Origin: DATKPA01 sp051955985
GTDB taxonomy: Bacteria > Planctomycetota > Phycisphaerae > WQYP01
Direction of reading: 5' to 3'
NCBI GenBank assembly: GCA_051955985.1
Contig: JBQCGD010000168.1
Location: forward strand, 1 to 64,000
Length of the DNA stretch: 64,000 nt
In this document: positions 51,218 to 60,282 of the stretch, piece by piece
How positions within the stretch are numbered: position 1 is the stretch's first letter
Layout of the letters: each line of letters starts with the position of its first letter
Made by a program: the position numbers and the translations under genes
Notes under the pieces: model-generated
Database searches by the model: none
The model's input: the letters and a program-made list of their open reading frames with translations, nothing else
What the model was told of the DNA's origin: nothing

Positions 51218-51901
51218 ATGGAATTTGCCGGAAAAAAAGTGGTGGTGACGGGCGGAACGGGGTCTCTGGGCCGGGCCGTCGTGGATTCTGTGCTCAAGGA
51301 GGGTGCGGAGGTGTGGGTACCCGTGCGCGGCGAGAAACCCGCAAAAGCCTCGGAGGGCGTGCGGTTCGTCGAGGGGATCGATCTGGCCAATGAGACCCAG
51401 GTGGAAGCGTTCTACCGGCAGGTCGGTCCGCTGTGGGCCTCGGTGCACACCGCCGGCGGCTTCGCCATGAGCCGCATTGCCGAGACGAAACTGGCCGATT
51501 TTGTGAAGATGCTCGAGACGAATGCCGTCTCGGCGTTTCTGTGCTCACGCGAGGCCGTGAAGCCGATGAGGGCCGCCGGCGGGGGCGGACGGATCGTGAA
51601 CGTCGCCGCAAAGCCCGCCCTACATCCGGTGGGGGGGATGATTCCATACGCTGCCAGCAAGGCGGCGGTGCTCTCGATCACGCAGAGCTTGGCGGAGGAA
51701 CTGGCAGCGGAGAAAATCTGGGTGAACGCCGTGGTGCCGTCGGTCATGGATACACCGCAGAATCGGGCATCCTTCCCCGCCGGCACCGATTTCTCCAGGT
51801 GGCCCACGGTCGAGGAGGTCGCCCGGACGGTTCTCTTCCTGGCCTCGCCGGAAAACCGCGTCACGCGCGGCGCCGCGGTGCCGGTCTATGGCAGAAGTTA
51901 A
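51218..51901 (+). CDS. Short-chain dehydrogenase, dihydropteridine-reductase-like
   Basis: A 227-residue Rossmann oxidoreductase with nucleotide site VVVTGGTGSLGRAVV, Asn102 and the active-site pair Tyr144/Lys148 (PYAASK). The usual catalytic Ser 13 residues before Tyr is Ala131. The context GGMIPYAASKAAVLSITQSL resembles dihydropteridine reductases, which also lack that Ser. The substrate is therefore possibly a quinonoid pterin or related compound. It is followed 18 bases later by sixA, probably in one transcript. Confidence 0.8.
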   Translation: MEFAGKKVVVTGGTGSLGRAVVDSVLKEGAEVWVPVRGEKPAKASEGVRFVEGIDLANETQVEAFYRQVGPLWASVHTAGGFAMSRIAETKLADFVKMLETNAVSAFLCSREAVKPMRAAGGGGRIVNVAAKPALHPVGGMIPYAASKAAVLSITQSLAEELAAEKIWVNAVVPSVMDTPQNRASFPAGTDFSRWPTVEEVARTVLFLASPENRVTRGAAVPVYGRS

Positions 51902-51919
51902 ACACGAACGGGTGAGCGA

Positions 51920-52414
51920 ATGGCAATCATTTATTTCTGGCGGCACGGAATCGCGGAAGACGTCCACGGGCGGATGAAAGATGCCGATCGCAAACTGACG
52001 CCGGAAGGAAAAAGAAAACTGCGCAAAGCGGCGCAGGGATTTAAAGCATTGGTCGGCAAAAAGGCGATCGTCAAAATCCTGACGAGCCCCCTGGCACGCG
52101 CGCGGGAGACTGCCGAGATCGTGGCCGAGGTCCTCGACGTCAAAGAGGTGGAAGTGCTGGAGGAGATCGCGCCTCCGGGTGATCTGGGCGCAGTCCTCAA
52201 GGAAGTGCGGCGCGCCGGCAGCGTGGAGCGCGGCGTGATCGTCGTCGGGCATGAACCGATCCTGGGGCATTGGGCCGGACAGATCGCCTTCGCGAAATCG
52301 GGGCATCTCCAGATGAAAAAAGGCGGAGTCGCCGCCGTGCGAATGGTTGGAACTGCCGGGCAGGGGGAATTGGTCGGCTTGTGGGAGCCGCGCGTCCTGA
52401 AGCGACTCTCCTAG
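51920..52414 (+). CDS. sixA: Phosphohistidine phosphatase SixA
   Basis: A 164-residue histidine-phosphatase-superfamily protein. The RHG signature is near the N-terminus (FWRHG, His9), with LTPEGKRKLRKAA, the TSPLARARETAEIV segment and GHEPILG containing the second catalytic His. SixA-type proteins remove phosphate from His of phosphotransfer proteins. The downstream esterase gene converges 15 bases away. Confidence 0.9.
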   Translation: MAIIYFWRHGIAEDVHGRMKDADRKLTPEGKRKLRKAAQGFKALVGKKAIVKILTSPLARARETAEIVAEVLDVKEVEVLEEIAPPGDLGAVLKEVRRAGSVERGVIVVGHEPILGHWAGQIAFAKSGHLQMKKGGVAAVRMVGTAGQGELVGLWEPRVLKRLS

Positions 52415-52429
52415 CCTCACAGCGCCTGG

Positions 52430-54178
52430 TCACAACTTCGGCGGAGCGGGTTTGATCGGCGGCGCGCCGGGTTTCAGCCCATGCACTTTCAAATGCCGGC
52501 AGTACACCGTCTCTCCGCACGTCGCGTACAGCGTCGAAAAATCCTTGCCGGCGAAGGCCACGTTTGAACATCTCCCATTCGGCGTCGGAATGATGGCGAT
52601 GACGCGGCCCGCCTGGTCGCACACCTGGATCCCCGCCCGTGTGGCCACATACAGCCGGCCGTCCGCATCCACGCACATCCCATCGCCGCCGGCATTGTCA
52701 TACGCATCCCGAACGTAGAGATCGAAGAACTTCTGCTTCTCGGCGACGCTGCCGTCCGGCTGGATCTGGTAGCTGTACACCCAGTGCGATTGGTAATCGG
52801 AAACGTACAGCAGCGACTGGTCGGGCGAGAGGCAGATGCCATTGGGGAACTTGATCCCGTCGTCGATCACGCGGCTTTCAAACTTCCCTTCCGCACCCGG
52901 TTTGATGAGCGACACCTGGTGGGGATCTCCGGGCTTGCCCCCCGATTCCGTCAGATAAAGATTGCCATTGTGCGCGATCGTAAAGTCGTTTCCGTGGATG
53001 TTGCCGGCGACCACGGTCAACAGGTTGCCCGCATCGCCATTGCTGAGGACCAGTTGATGATGATCGCTGTCGATCGCGTAGTGCGGTCCCGCAAAATGCT
53101 GTGCGGAAGATTTGAAATGCGTTGCATATGCGGTTGGCGTTGCATCGCCCGCGGAGATGCGGAAGATCGTCTCCGATTTTGGCGAGCAAAAGTAAAAGTT
53201 GCCCTCCTCATCGGCGCACGGTCCGTCCGAACTCGCCAGGTGATCGGCAGCGACCTGCCACCCTTCCCCCGGCAGCAGAACCTGCTGCAATTGCTCCGAG
53301 CCCCTGCCGGCACTCACCGGCCGCGGCCAGTCCTTCCACAGCCACCGCATGGCATCCGGAAATATCTGGTCCGCCTGCTTGTGCTCGTGCCCCCCCGTCC
53401 CGTAGATGTGATTCACCTCGTAACCGGCGAACGTCAGCGCGCGTTCCATCTCCTGGTTCGCCATCCACCAGTCCCCTCCATAATGGTTATGGTCGTTCGA
53501 GCCGTCCTGCAGGAAGATGCGGATGGGCTTGGGCTCATATTTCCGGATGAGCGATGGATAAATGTTGCCGCCGCGCAAATCCACAAATGTCCCGATGGCA
53601 GAAAAAACACGGTGAAATGAGTCATTGCGTTCCCACGCCGCCGTAAACGAGGCGATGCCGCCGGACGATGAGCCCGCAATCATGCGATCGTCCGGATTGG
53701 TGGAGAGGCGGATCGCCCGGCCATCCGAAGCATGCTGCTTCTCAACCGCGGGGAGAATTTCCTTCAGGACAAAGTTGGCGTAATCGGCGGAGAGACCATC
53801 GAATTCGTACGACCGGTTGTAGCGCGGCAACTGCTTCGCCGGATCAATTGCCTTGACGATCCCTGGAGCAATGAAAACGCCGATCGTCACCGGCATTTCA
53901 TGGGATGCAATCAATTCATCGAAAACCCTGGGGGCGTTGAACTGCACCCGGTCCTGGTCGACAAAAAGACACGCCGGCTTCGAACCGTCATAGGCGGAAG
54001 GGATGTATATCCAGTAGTCGCGGGTGGTGCCCGGAAACACCGAGCTTTCCGGCGCGGTGTAGGAGAACTTGAGCACTTCGCCCGCAGGCCATGCAGGGCC
54101 CGTTGCCGGCTGAGAATCCTGGCCCAGTGCGACCCCGGTACCGGCAGCAACCAGCGCAAGGGCAAAAAAACGCTTCAT
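52430..54178 (-). CDS. Secreted esterase fused to SMP-30/gluconolactonase-like propeller
   Basis: A 582-residue exported protein (signal peptide to about residue 19). Residues about 35-285 are an Fes/esterase D-type alpha/beta hydrolase (TTRDYWIYIPSAYDG; nucleophile Ser171 in AGSSSGG; His in GTGGHEHKQA). Residues about 305-570 form an SMP-30-like six-bladed propeller (LASSDGPCADEEGNFYF, GIKFPNGICLSPDQSLLYVSD, GGDGMCVDADGRLYVAT). The pair would hydrolyse an ester, perhaps on carbohydrate or phenolic substituents, and a lactone or related compound. It is transcribed from the same strand as two PEP-CTERM genes upstream. Confidence 0.85.
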   Translation of the reverse strand: MKRFFALALVAAGTGVALGQDSQPATGPAWPAGEVLKFSYTAPESSVFPGTTRDYWIYIPSAYDGSKPACLFVDQDRVQFNAPRVFDELIASHEMPVTIGVFIAPGIVKAIDPAKQLPRYNRSYEFDGLSADYANFVLKEILPAVEKQHASDGRAIRLSTNPDDRMIAGSSSGGIASFTAAWERNDSFHRVFSAIGTFVDLRGGNIYPSLIRKYEPKPIRIFLQDGSNDHNHYGGDWWMANQEMERALTFAGYEVNHIYGTGGHEHKQADQIFPDAMRWLWKDWPRPVSAGRGSEQLQQVLLPGEGWQVAADHLASSDGPCADEEGNFYFCSPKSETIFRISAGDATPTAYATHFKSSAQHFAGPHYAIDSDHHQLVLSNGDAGNLLTVVAGNIHGNDFTIAHNGNLYLTESGGKPGDPHQVSLIKPGAEGKFESRVIDDGIKFPNGICLSPDQSLLYVSDYQSHWVYSYQIQPDGSVAEKQKFFDLYVRDAYDNAGGDGMCVDADGRLYVATRAGIQVCDQAGRVIAIIPTPNGRCSNVAFAGKDFSTLYATCGETVYCRHLKVHGLKPGAPPIKPAPPKL

Positions 54179-54267
54179 CGCTCTTCCTTCGCATCAGAAC
54201 ATGATGCGAAGTGTAACGGTTAAACCGGAGCGATGATGCGTGGAAGGAATTCTAAATGTTGCGGCGC

Positions 54268-54447
54268 TTACCGTCGCTTGCGGCGCAGCAGCAGCAGCGA
54301 TCCCAGGCCGATGATGCCCAGCGTCCCCGGCTCAGGGACCGGCGGACCCGCCACGGCGAGGGCGCCGTGCACGCCCACTGCCGCATGGGCCACGCCCGCC
54401 ACGCCCAGCACCGCGAGCGCCGCCGCCACTCCAAACAGGTTCTTCAT
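54268..54447 (-). CDS. Minimal PEP-CTERM protein (59 residues)
   Basis: A tiny exported protein: signal peptide KNLFGVAAALAVLGVAGVAHA, about 14 residues of linker (AVGVHGALAVAGPP), then a textbook PEP-CTERM: VPEPGT, a hydrophobic helix (IIGLGSLLLL) and basic RRKRR. ATG 54447 has TGGAG 8 bases upstream, which supports real translation; an 18-residue upstream extension without a Shine-Dalgarno is less likely. After processing, only a short peptide would remain before the sorting motif. It lies between a larger PEP-CTERM gene and the esterase/SMP-30 gene on the same strand. Confidence 0.7.
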   Translation of the reverse strand: MKNLFGVAAALAVLGVAGVAHAAVGVHGALAVAGPPVPEPGTLGIIGLGSLLLLRRKRR

Positions 54448-54534
54448 TGATGGCTCCAAAAGACACATAAACTTCCGCCATTCCCGGCGGCTTGAGGTCA
54501 ATCAACTCGCGCCCAATTGCCCATGCGCCCGAAG

Positions 54535-55215
54535 TCACCGCCGGCGCTTCCGACGCAACAACATCAGGGCACCGCAACCCAGCAGACCGATCGAACTGGC
54601 CTCCGGCACCGGGACGATCGCCCCCGCAAGCGGCACGTTCTGGGAGAGCGACGTCCCCCACAGGAAGGTCACGTTGCTTACGCTCGTCGTCGAGAGAAGT
54701 TCAGGGTTCGTCAGCGTAAACGTCGCCGTTTCCGCGGCAAACGGATTGTGGCCTGCATTGCCCAGGATGGAACCGTTCGCCGTATAAACGCCCGCGCTCA
54801 AATCCGTCCCGCCGGTGGCCGGTCCGATCAGCGCATCCGCCGCATCCGGGTGGAAATCGATTTGCATCGTGTTCCCGGTGATCAATTCCCACGACAAATG
54901 ATTCACGCCGGAATCCGCGTAAGACCCGTCGCCGAACACCGTGCGTTCCGATCCCGTGGCCATAAATCCGGCCGTCGAAACGGTCGTTGCGCCGTTCCTC
55001 AACGTGAACGCAAGGCCCGTCAGGAGCTGCGAGGCGTCGGCTGTCTGCGCCGTGAGATTCTGCAGGGTGATCGTCACCTTGCCCGCGGACATGTCGAAGT
55101 CCGCGGAACCCGCCACGTCGCGGCCGCCCACCGTTCCGAGATCCGTAATGATCGACGCGTGCGCCGCCGCCGTTGTTGCCAGACAAAGCAGCCCGGCAGC
55201 CCAGAAAGATTTCAT
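54535..55215 (-). CDS. PEP-CTERM surface protein
   Basis: A 226-residue exported protein with a signal peptide of about 20 residues (LLCLATTAAAHAS), a beta-rich body (VTITLQNLTAQTADASQLLTGLAFTLRNG; ETATFTLTNPELLSTTSVSNVTFLWG) and the C-terminal PEP-CTERM VPVPEASSIGLLGCGALMLLRRKRRR. It resembles short exosortase-dependent surface proteins whose bodies have no known activity. An exosortase must be encoded elsewhere, since none is present in the window. Confidence 0.85.
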   Translation of the reverse strand: MKSFWAAGLLCLATTAAAHASIITDLGTVGGRDVAGSADFDMSAGKVTITLQNLTAQTADASQLLTGLAFTLRNGATTVSTAGFMATGSERTVFGDGSYADSGVNHLSWELITGNTMQIDFHPDAADALIGPATGGTDLSAGVYTANGSILGNAGHNPFAAETATFTLTNPELLSTTSVSNVTFLWGTSLSQNVPLAGAIVPVPEASSIGLLGCGALMLLRRKRRR

Positions 55216-55402
55216 CCATTTTCTCCACGACAGGAATTCTCAGGGACAGGAGAAACATCGGATGATTCCTATGGCTGATCGACTTCGACCCCGCAGATTT
55301 TGCGCAACGAGGGTCGATAAGACGCGCCGCAACGGCATACGAGCCAGCGTGCCGGCAAGCCGCTCCGATAATTGCGTCCACTCCCTTCCCCATCTTCTCG
55401 CG

Positions 55403-55408
55403 TATACT
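55403..55408 (+). promoter_or_regulatory. -10 element TATACT, probable leaderless start
   Basis: TATACT ends 6 bases before the GTG start codon of the amidohydrolase gene (55415), where transcription would begin almost exactly at the start codon. No Shine-Dalgarno exists between. The -35 region is weak. Confidence 0.45.
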
Positions 55409-55414
55409 GCCCCC

Positions 55415-56431
<1,017 letters not shown>

Positions 56432-56448
56432 TCGGGCCAGCCGCTCCC

Positions 56449-56601
56449 TCACTTCATTTTCGGCGGAAACACCCGCGCCACCGTCCCCACGGTGATCGCC
56501 CTCACTATCGACCGGATTCTTTCCTTGCGCCACGACGGCAGCTTCTTCGTGTGCGTTATCGTGGCGAGCTGCGCGCAGAACAACTGGTCATTCCGTGACA
56601 T
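56449..56601 (-). CDS. Small hypothetical basic protein
   Basis: A 50-residue reading frame in the 364-base gap between the HDAC-family gene and the aminotransferase gene. It opens SRNDQLFCAQLATITHTK and ends in a Lys/Arg-rich helix-like segment (KLPSWRKERIRSIVRAITVGT). A GGAAGGA-type Shine-Dalgarno lies about 11 bases before ATG 56601. The protein-like composition, unlike the shadow frames nearby, is the only support. The remaining roughly 190 bases of this gap (56602-56795) show nothing recognisable. Confidence 0.3.
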   Translation of the reverse strand: MSRNDQLFCAQLATITHTKKLPSWRKERIRSIVRAITVGTVARVFPPKMK

Positions 56602-56795
56602 CAACGTCCGTTCCTTCCCTTCGTCCACCGAGCTTCCTCCGGCGCGCACCGGTCCCAGGTGCGGCCACGTGCCACAAATGTTCCGCGCGCAACCCGGCCG
56701 CGAGGCTTGTGACGGTGAAGAAACTGCAGGGGATATGTCAGGCCTCGCCGACCGCCGATTTTAAGCGGCCAAGGTCAGCTCAACCATACCCTCTC

Positions 56796-57965
56796 TTAAC
56801 GCCCCATCTCTTTCGCGAGTTCCCGCAAAATGCCGATCCCCGCTTCCAGCTTCGCATCCGTCGTCGCATACGAAATGCGAAAATGCGTGTCGCGCGACGA
56901 AAACACGTTGCCCGGTATCACTAACACATTGCGGTCAATGGCCTTCTGCACGAATTCCGTGGCGCTGATCTTCCCCCCGCCAGGCACCTTCGGAAACACA
57001 TAAAACGCCCCGCCCGGTGCATTGATCTCAAAATACTCCGACAGCCCCGCCACCACCCGGTCCCGCTTCTTCCGATACGCCTCAATATAGGACGTCATGT
57101 CCACGCCCCCCTCCCCGGCCCCCGTCCCGTGAATCGTCGACAGCGCCGCGTACTGCACCATGCTCGGCGCACAGACGAACGTGTACTGCTGTAGCTTCGT
57201 CATCTGCTCAATCACCCCCTTCGCAGCCCCCGCCCCCGCCGCGTACCCCAGCCGCCACCCCGTCATCCCGTACGTCTTCGAGTACCCCTTCAACAGGATG
57301 CACTGCTCCGGCAGCAACCCCGCAATCGAGCGGTGCGGCTCATAGCAGAACGCGTCGTAAATCTCGTCCGAAATCACCAGCAGGTTGTGCTTCCGCGCAA
57401 TCGCCGCCGCCGCCTCCAGCTCCGCCTGCGACAGTGTGATCCCCGTCGGATTGTTCGGCGAGCACAGGATCAGCAGCTTCGTCCGCGGCGTGATCGCCGC
57501 TTCCAGCCGCTCCGGATGCAACCGGAAATCCGGATACGAATCCACCGCCACCGGCACCGCGCCGCACAACTTCGGCAGGTGCTTGTACATCACGAAATAC
57601 GGATCCAAAAACAGCACCTCGTCCCCCGGATTCAGCGTCGCGAACATCGCCAGCATCAACCCCGCCGACGTGCCCGACAGAATCAGCAGCCCCGGATCGT
57701 TCCACCCCGTGTCCCGCGTCACCTCCGCCTTCAGCGGCGTGATCAGCTCCGCAATCCCCTGCGTGGGGGTGTACCGGTTCTTCCCCTCGCGAATCGCCTT
57801 CACCGCCCCTTCCTTCAACACCTCCGGCACGTCAAAATCCGGCTGCCCGATCGACAGATTGATCGGATCCTTCAGCTTCGCCGCCAGATCAAAGACCTTC
57901 CGAATGCCCGAAGCATCAATATCCAGGGCGCGCTGGGCGATGAAAGGGGTGGGGGACTGGGCCAT
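56796..57965 (-). CDS. Class I/II pyridoxal-phosphate aminotransferase
   Basis: A 389-residue fold-type I aminotransferase (aspartate aminotransferase group). PLP Lys230 lies in LLKGYSKTYGMTGWRLGY, with Asn172 (PNNPTG), Asp200 and Tyr203 (ISDEIYDAF) and the terminal substrate Arg in FRISYATTD. Aspartate, alanine or aromatic specificity cannot be distinguished. The C-rich + strand here shows the opposite skew to the left half of the window. Confidence 0.9.
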   Translation of the reverse strand: MAQSPTPFIAQRALDIDASGIRKVFDLAAKLKDPINLSIGQPDFDVPEVLKEGAVKAIREGKNRYTPTQGIAELITPLKAEVTRDTGWNDPGLLILSGTSAGLMLAMFATLNPGDEVLFLDPYFVMYKHLPKLCGAVPVAVDSYPDFRLHPERLEAAITPRTKLLILCSPNNPTGITLSQAELEAAAAIARKHNLLVISDEIYDAFCYEPHRSIAGLLPEQCILLKGYSKTYGMTGWRLGYAAGAGAAKGVIEQMTKLQQYTFVCAPSMVQYAALSTIHGTGAGEGGVDMTSYIEAYRKKRDRVVAGLSEYFEINAPGGAFYVFPKVPGGGKISATEFVQKAIDRNVLVIPGNVFSSRDTHFRISYATTDAKLEAGIGILRELAKEMGR

Positions 57966-58062
57966 AAACTGCTCCTCCGTGTGCCGAATGGGCCATTGTA
58001 TCGGAGCCTTCGCGACTCACCAATCTCCCCGGAAAAACTGTCCAACCCGCCCCCAATGATCC

Positions 58063-58068
58063 GATAAT
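58063..58068 (+). promoter_or_regulatory. Possible -10 element GATAAT before the glycan cluster
   Basis: GATAAT matches five of six -10 consensus bases, 46 bases before ATG 58115, in the 149-base divergent gap. The -35 region is not recognisable. Confidence 0.25.
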
Positions 58069-58114
58069 ACGGAAGATCTGGTCGATAAGCGGTGCGATTG
58101 CCGGAAAGGACTCC

Positions 58115-59251
58115 ATGATCGCGAACTTGCTCCCGCACACCCTCCCCTCCGAGGCTGCCCCTTCCCTCCCCCTTCAGATTGACCGTGGCATCATTGTCTA
58201 CGGCGCAGGGCACGGAGGCCGCCAATTCGCAGAGCACCTCGCCCAAATCAAATCCCCCCCGCAGATCCTCTTCTTCTGCGACGATGACCCCGCGCGCCAG
58301 GGCGAATCCATCGCCGGTGCGCCGATCCGCTCCTCCACCGCGCTTCGCGAAAATCAGTCCGTCCCGGTCGTCATCGCCTGCGCCCGCTACGAAAGCGCCG
58401 AAACGAAGCTCCGCGCCATGGCCATTCCCTACTGCTTTGCCGAAGACTTCCTTCTCATGGGCTACGCGGCCACCGGCGGCGATGCCTGGGACAAGTGGGG
58501 CGCCCACTTCGACGTCGGCATCCTCGAGCAGGAGCGGCAATCCATCGAATCGCTCCACCGCCTCCTCGCCGATGAAGCCTCCCGCACCGTTCTCGCCGGA
58601 CTCCTCAAATACCGCATCACCCGCCGCCTCTCCCAGGTCGTCATGTCCCCCTACCCCCAGTACGAACACGCGGTCGTCCAGGCCAGGACCGCCGACACCG
58701 TCGTCGAAGGCGGAGCCTGGATCGGCGACACCGCCGAACGCTTCGCACACGCCGTCGGTTCCGACGGCCGCGTCTACTGCTTCGAACCAACCCCCGCCAC
58801 CTTCGACGCCCTCACCGCCAACATGAAAAAGCTCGGCCTCGCCGACATCGTGCAACCCGTCAACGCCGGCCTCGGCGCCACCGAAGGCCGCGCCTCCTTC
58901 TGCATCTCCAGGGGCGATTCCGGCGACTTCTTCGTCGCCGGCCAGTACGGCAACGCCCCCGGCGACATCACCGTCCAGATCACCACCATCGACGCCTTCT
59001 GCAAGACCAATCGCGTCCAGCCCGGCTTCATCAAGATGGACATCGAAGGCTCCGAGCACGCCGCCATCGAAGGCGCCCGCCACACCATCACGACCTGCAA
59101 ACCCCGCCTCGCCATCTGCATCTACCACAAGCCGCACGACCTCTGGTCCATCCCCCTCCGCCTCCGTGAGCTCAACCCCGACTACCGCTTCTACCTCGGC
59201 CAGCACGCCCGCGGCATCACCGAAACCGTCATCTACGCCATCGGTGGTTAA
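58115..59251 (+). CDS. FkbM-family methyltransferase with N-terminal Rossmann module
   Basis: A 378-residue protein. Residues about 22-115 form a small Rossmann-like module (RGIIVYGAGHGGRQFAEHLA, ILFFCDDDPARQGESIAGAP). Residues about 190-375 are the FkbM SAM methyltransferase (VVEGGAWIGDTAERFAHAVG, VYCFEPTPATFDALTANM, PGFIKMDIEGSEHAAIEGAR). It probably O-methylates a sugar or glycan. The stop overlaps the next start by one base (TAATG). A similar Rossmann module ends the GT9-GT2 fusion encoded downstream. Confidence 0.85.
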   Translation: MIANLLPHTLPSEAAPSLPLQIDRGIIVYGAGHGGRQFAEHLAQIKSPPQILFFCDDDPARQGESIAGAPIRSSTALRENQSVPVVIACARYESAETKLRAMAIPYCFAEDFLLMGYAATGGDAWDKWGAHFDVGILEQERQSIESLHRLLADEASRTVLAGLLKYRITRRLSQVVMSPYPQYEHAVVQARTADTVVEGGAWIGDTAERFAHAVGSDGRVYCFEPTPATFDALTANMKKLGLADIVQPVNAGLGATEGRASFCISRGDSGDFFVAGQYGNAPGDITVQITTIDAFCKTNRVQPGFIKMDIEGSEHAAIEGARHTITTCKPRLAICIYHKPHDLWSIPLRLRELNPDYRFYLGQHARGITETVIYAIGG

Positions 59252-60282
59252 TGACGATTCACCTCGTCTACGCCAAGGGAATTCGCACCAGCGCCCCGCA
59301 CGTGATCACGCGGGAACTCAGCTCGCGCCTCCGCCGCCATCACAATGTCCAGGTGTACGACCTCGCCGAACGCCGCGTGATCGTCCCGGAACCCGGCGAT
59401 GTCCTCATCGGTCATCCCCACCAGGACCCGCTCAGCGTCCTCACTGCAAGCTTCGCGCACGAGGGCTGGGCCAAACGAATCATCATGTGCCCCTATTCCC
59501 ACGGCATTCCCGAAATCTGCGCCTGGGTCGATGACCTCGTCTGCGCCGCCGATTCCTTCCTCGCCATCACCGGCAACCACTGGTTCGAAACCATGGACCA
59601 GTCCCTCTTTTCGCACTGGAAATACAAGACGCGCCAGCTCGATCTCGCCGTCGATCCGCAGCATTTCCCGCCCTTGAAAACACGCTGGAATCCCCCCGGC
59701 AAACGCCGATTCCTTTACATCGGTTACTCCGCACCCGCAAAAGGAACCGACTACCTCGCCGCACTCGCCGACGCAGCCCCGCAGGTCCATTTCGGGTGGA
59801 TCGGCGGTGGAACGATGACCACTGACCGCATCGAAATCCTCGGTCCCTGCGACTTCAACCTCCCAGACGCCCGCGCCCTCGTCGCCGAATACGACTTCCT
59901 CATCACCACCGGCCGTTCCGATGCGAATCCAACCACCATCCTCGAAGCCCTCGCCTGGGGCCTGCTCCCGGTCTGCACGCCGCAATCCGGTTACCGCGGC
60001 CAGCCCTGGCTCGTGAATATTCCCCTCGACGACCTGCCTGCCGCAACACGCATCCTGCACGATCTCAATGCAGCGCCCGAAGACGAACTCCAGCATCGCG
60101 TCACCCTGGGCCGTCAGGAACTCCAGCGTCACTTCACCTGGCAGCGTTTCGCCGCCGACGTAATGACGGCGATCCAGGAGCCCGTCGCCCCGCGCCCGCC
60201 CGGCCAAAGCGACTGGGAAATGCGCGCCGCCCACAATCGGCGCAAACTCCGCGAGCTGATTCTGCCCGGGAGGGGATCATGA
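59251..60282 (+). CDS. Glycosyltransferase, GT4-like
   Basis: A 343-residue GT-B enzyme. The second domain shows FLYIGYSAPAKGTDYLAALA, VHFGWIGGG and the donor-binding TTGRSDANPTTILEALAWGL, equivalent to the usual E-x7-E signature. The N-terminal domain (IHLVYAKGIRTSAPHVITREL) is short. It is coupled to the upstream methyltransferase by TAATG and overlaps the downstream fusion gene by four bases. Confidence 0.8.
   Translation: MTIHLVYAKGIRTSAPHVITRELSSRLRRHHNVQVYDLAERRVIVPEPGDVLIGHPHQDPLSVLTASFAHEGWAKRIIMCPYSHGIPEICAWVDDLVCAADSFLAITGNHWFETMDQSLFSHWKYKTRQLDLAVDPQHFPPLKTRWNPPGKRRFLYIGYSAPAKGTDYLAALADAAPQVHFGWIGGGTMTTDRIEILGPCDFNLPDARALVAEYDFLITTGRSDANPTTILEALAWGLLPVCTPQSGYRGQPWLVNIPLDDLPAATRILHDLNAAPEDELQHRVTLGRQELQRHFTWQRFAADVMTAIQEPVAPRPPGQSDWEMRAAHNRRKLRELILPGRGS

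Noticed and set aside
54941..55414. 158-residue upstream extension of the HDAC-family gene
   Set aside because: It is antisense to the PEP-CTERM gene and has no family similarity; family members start at KIFYSPRH.
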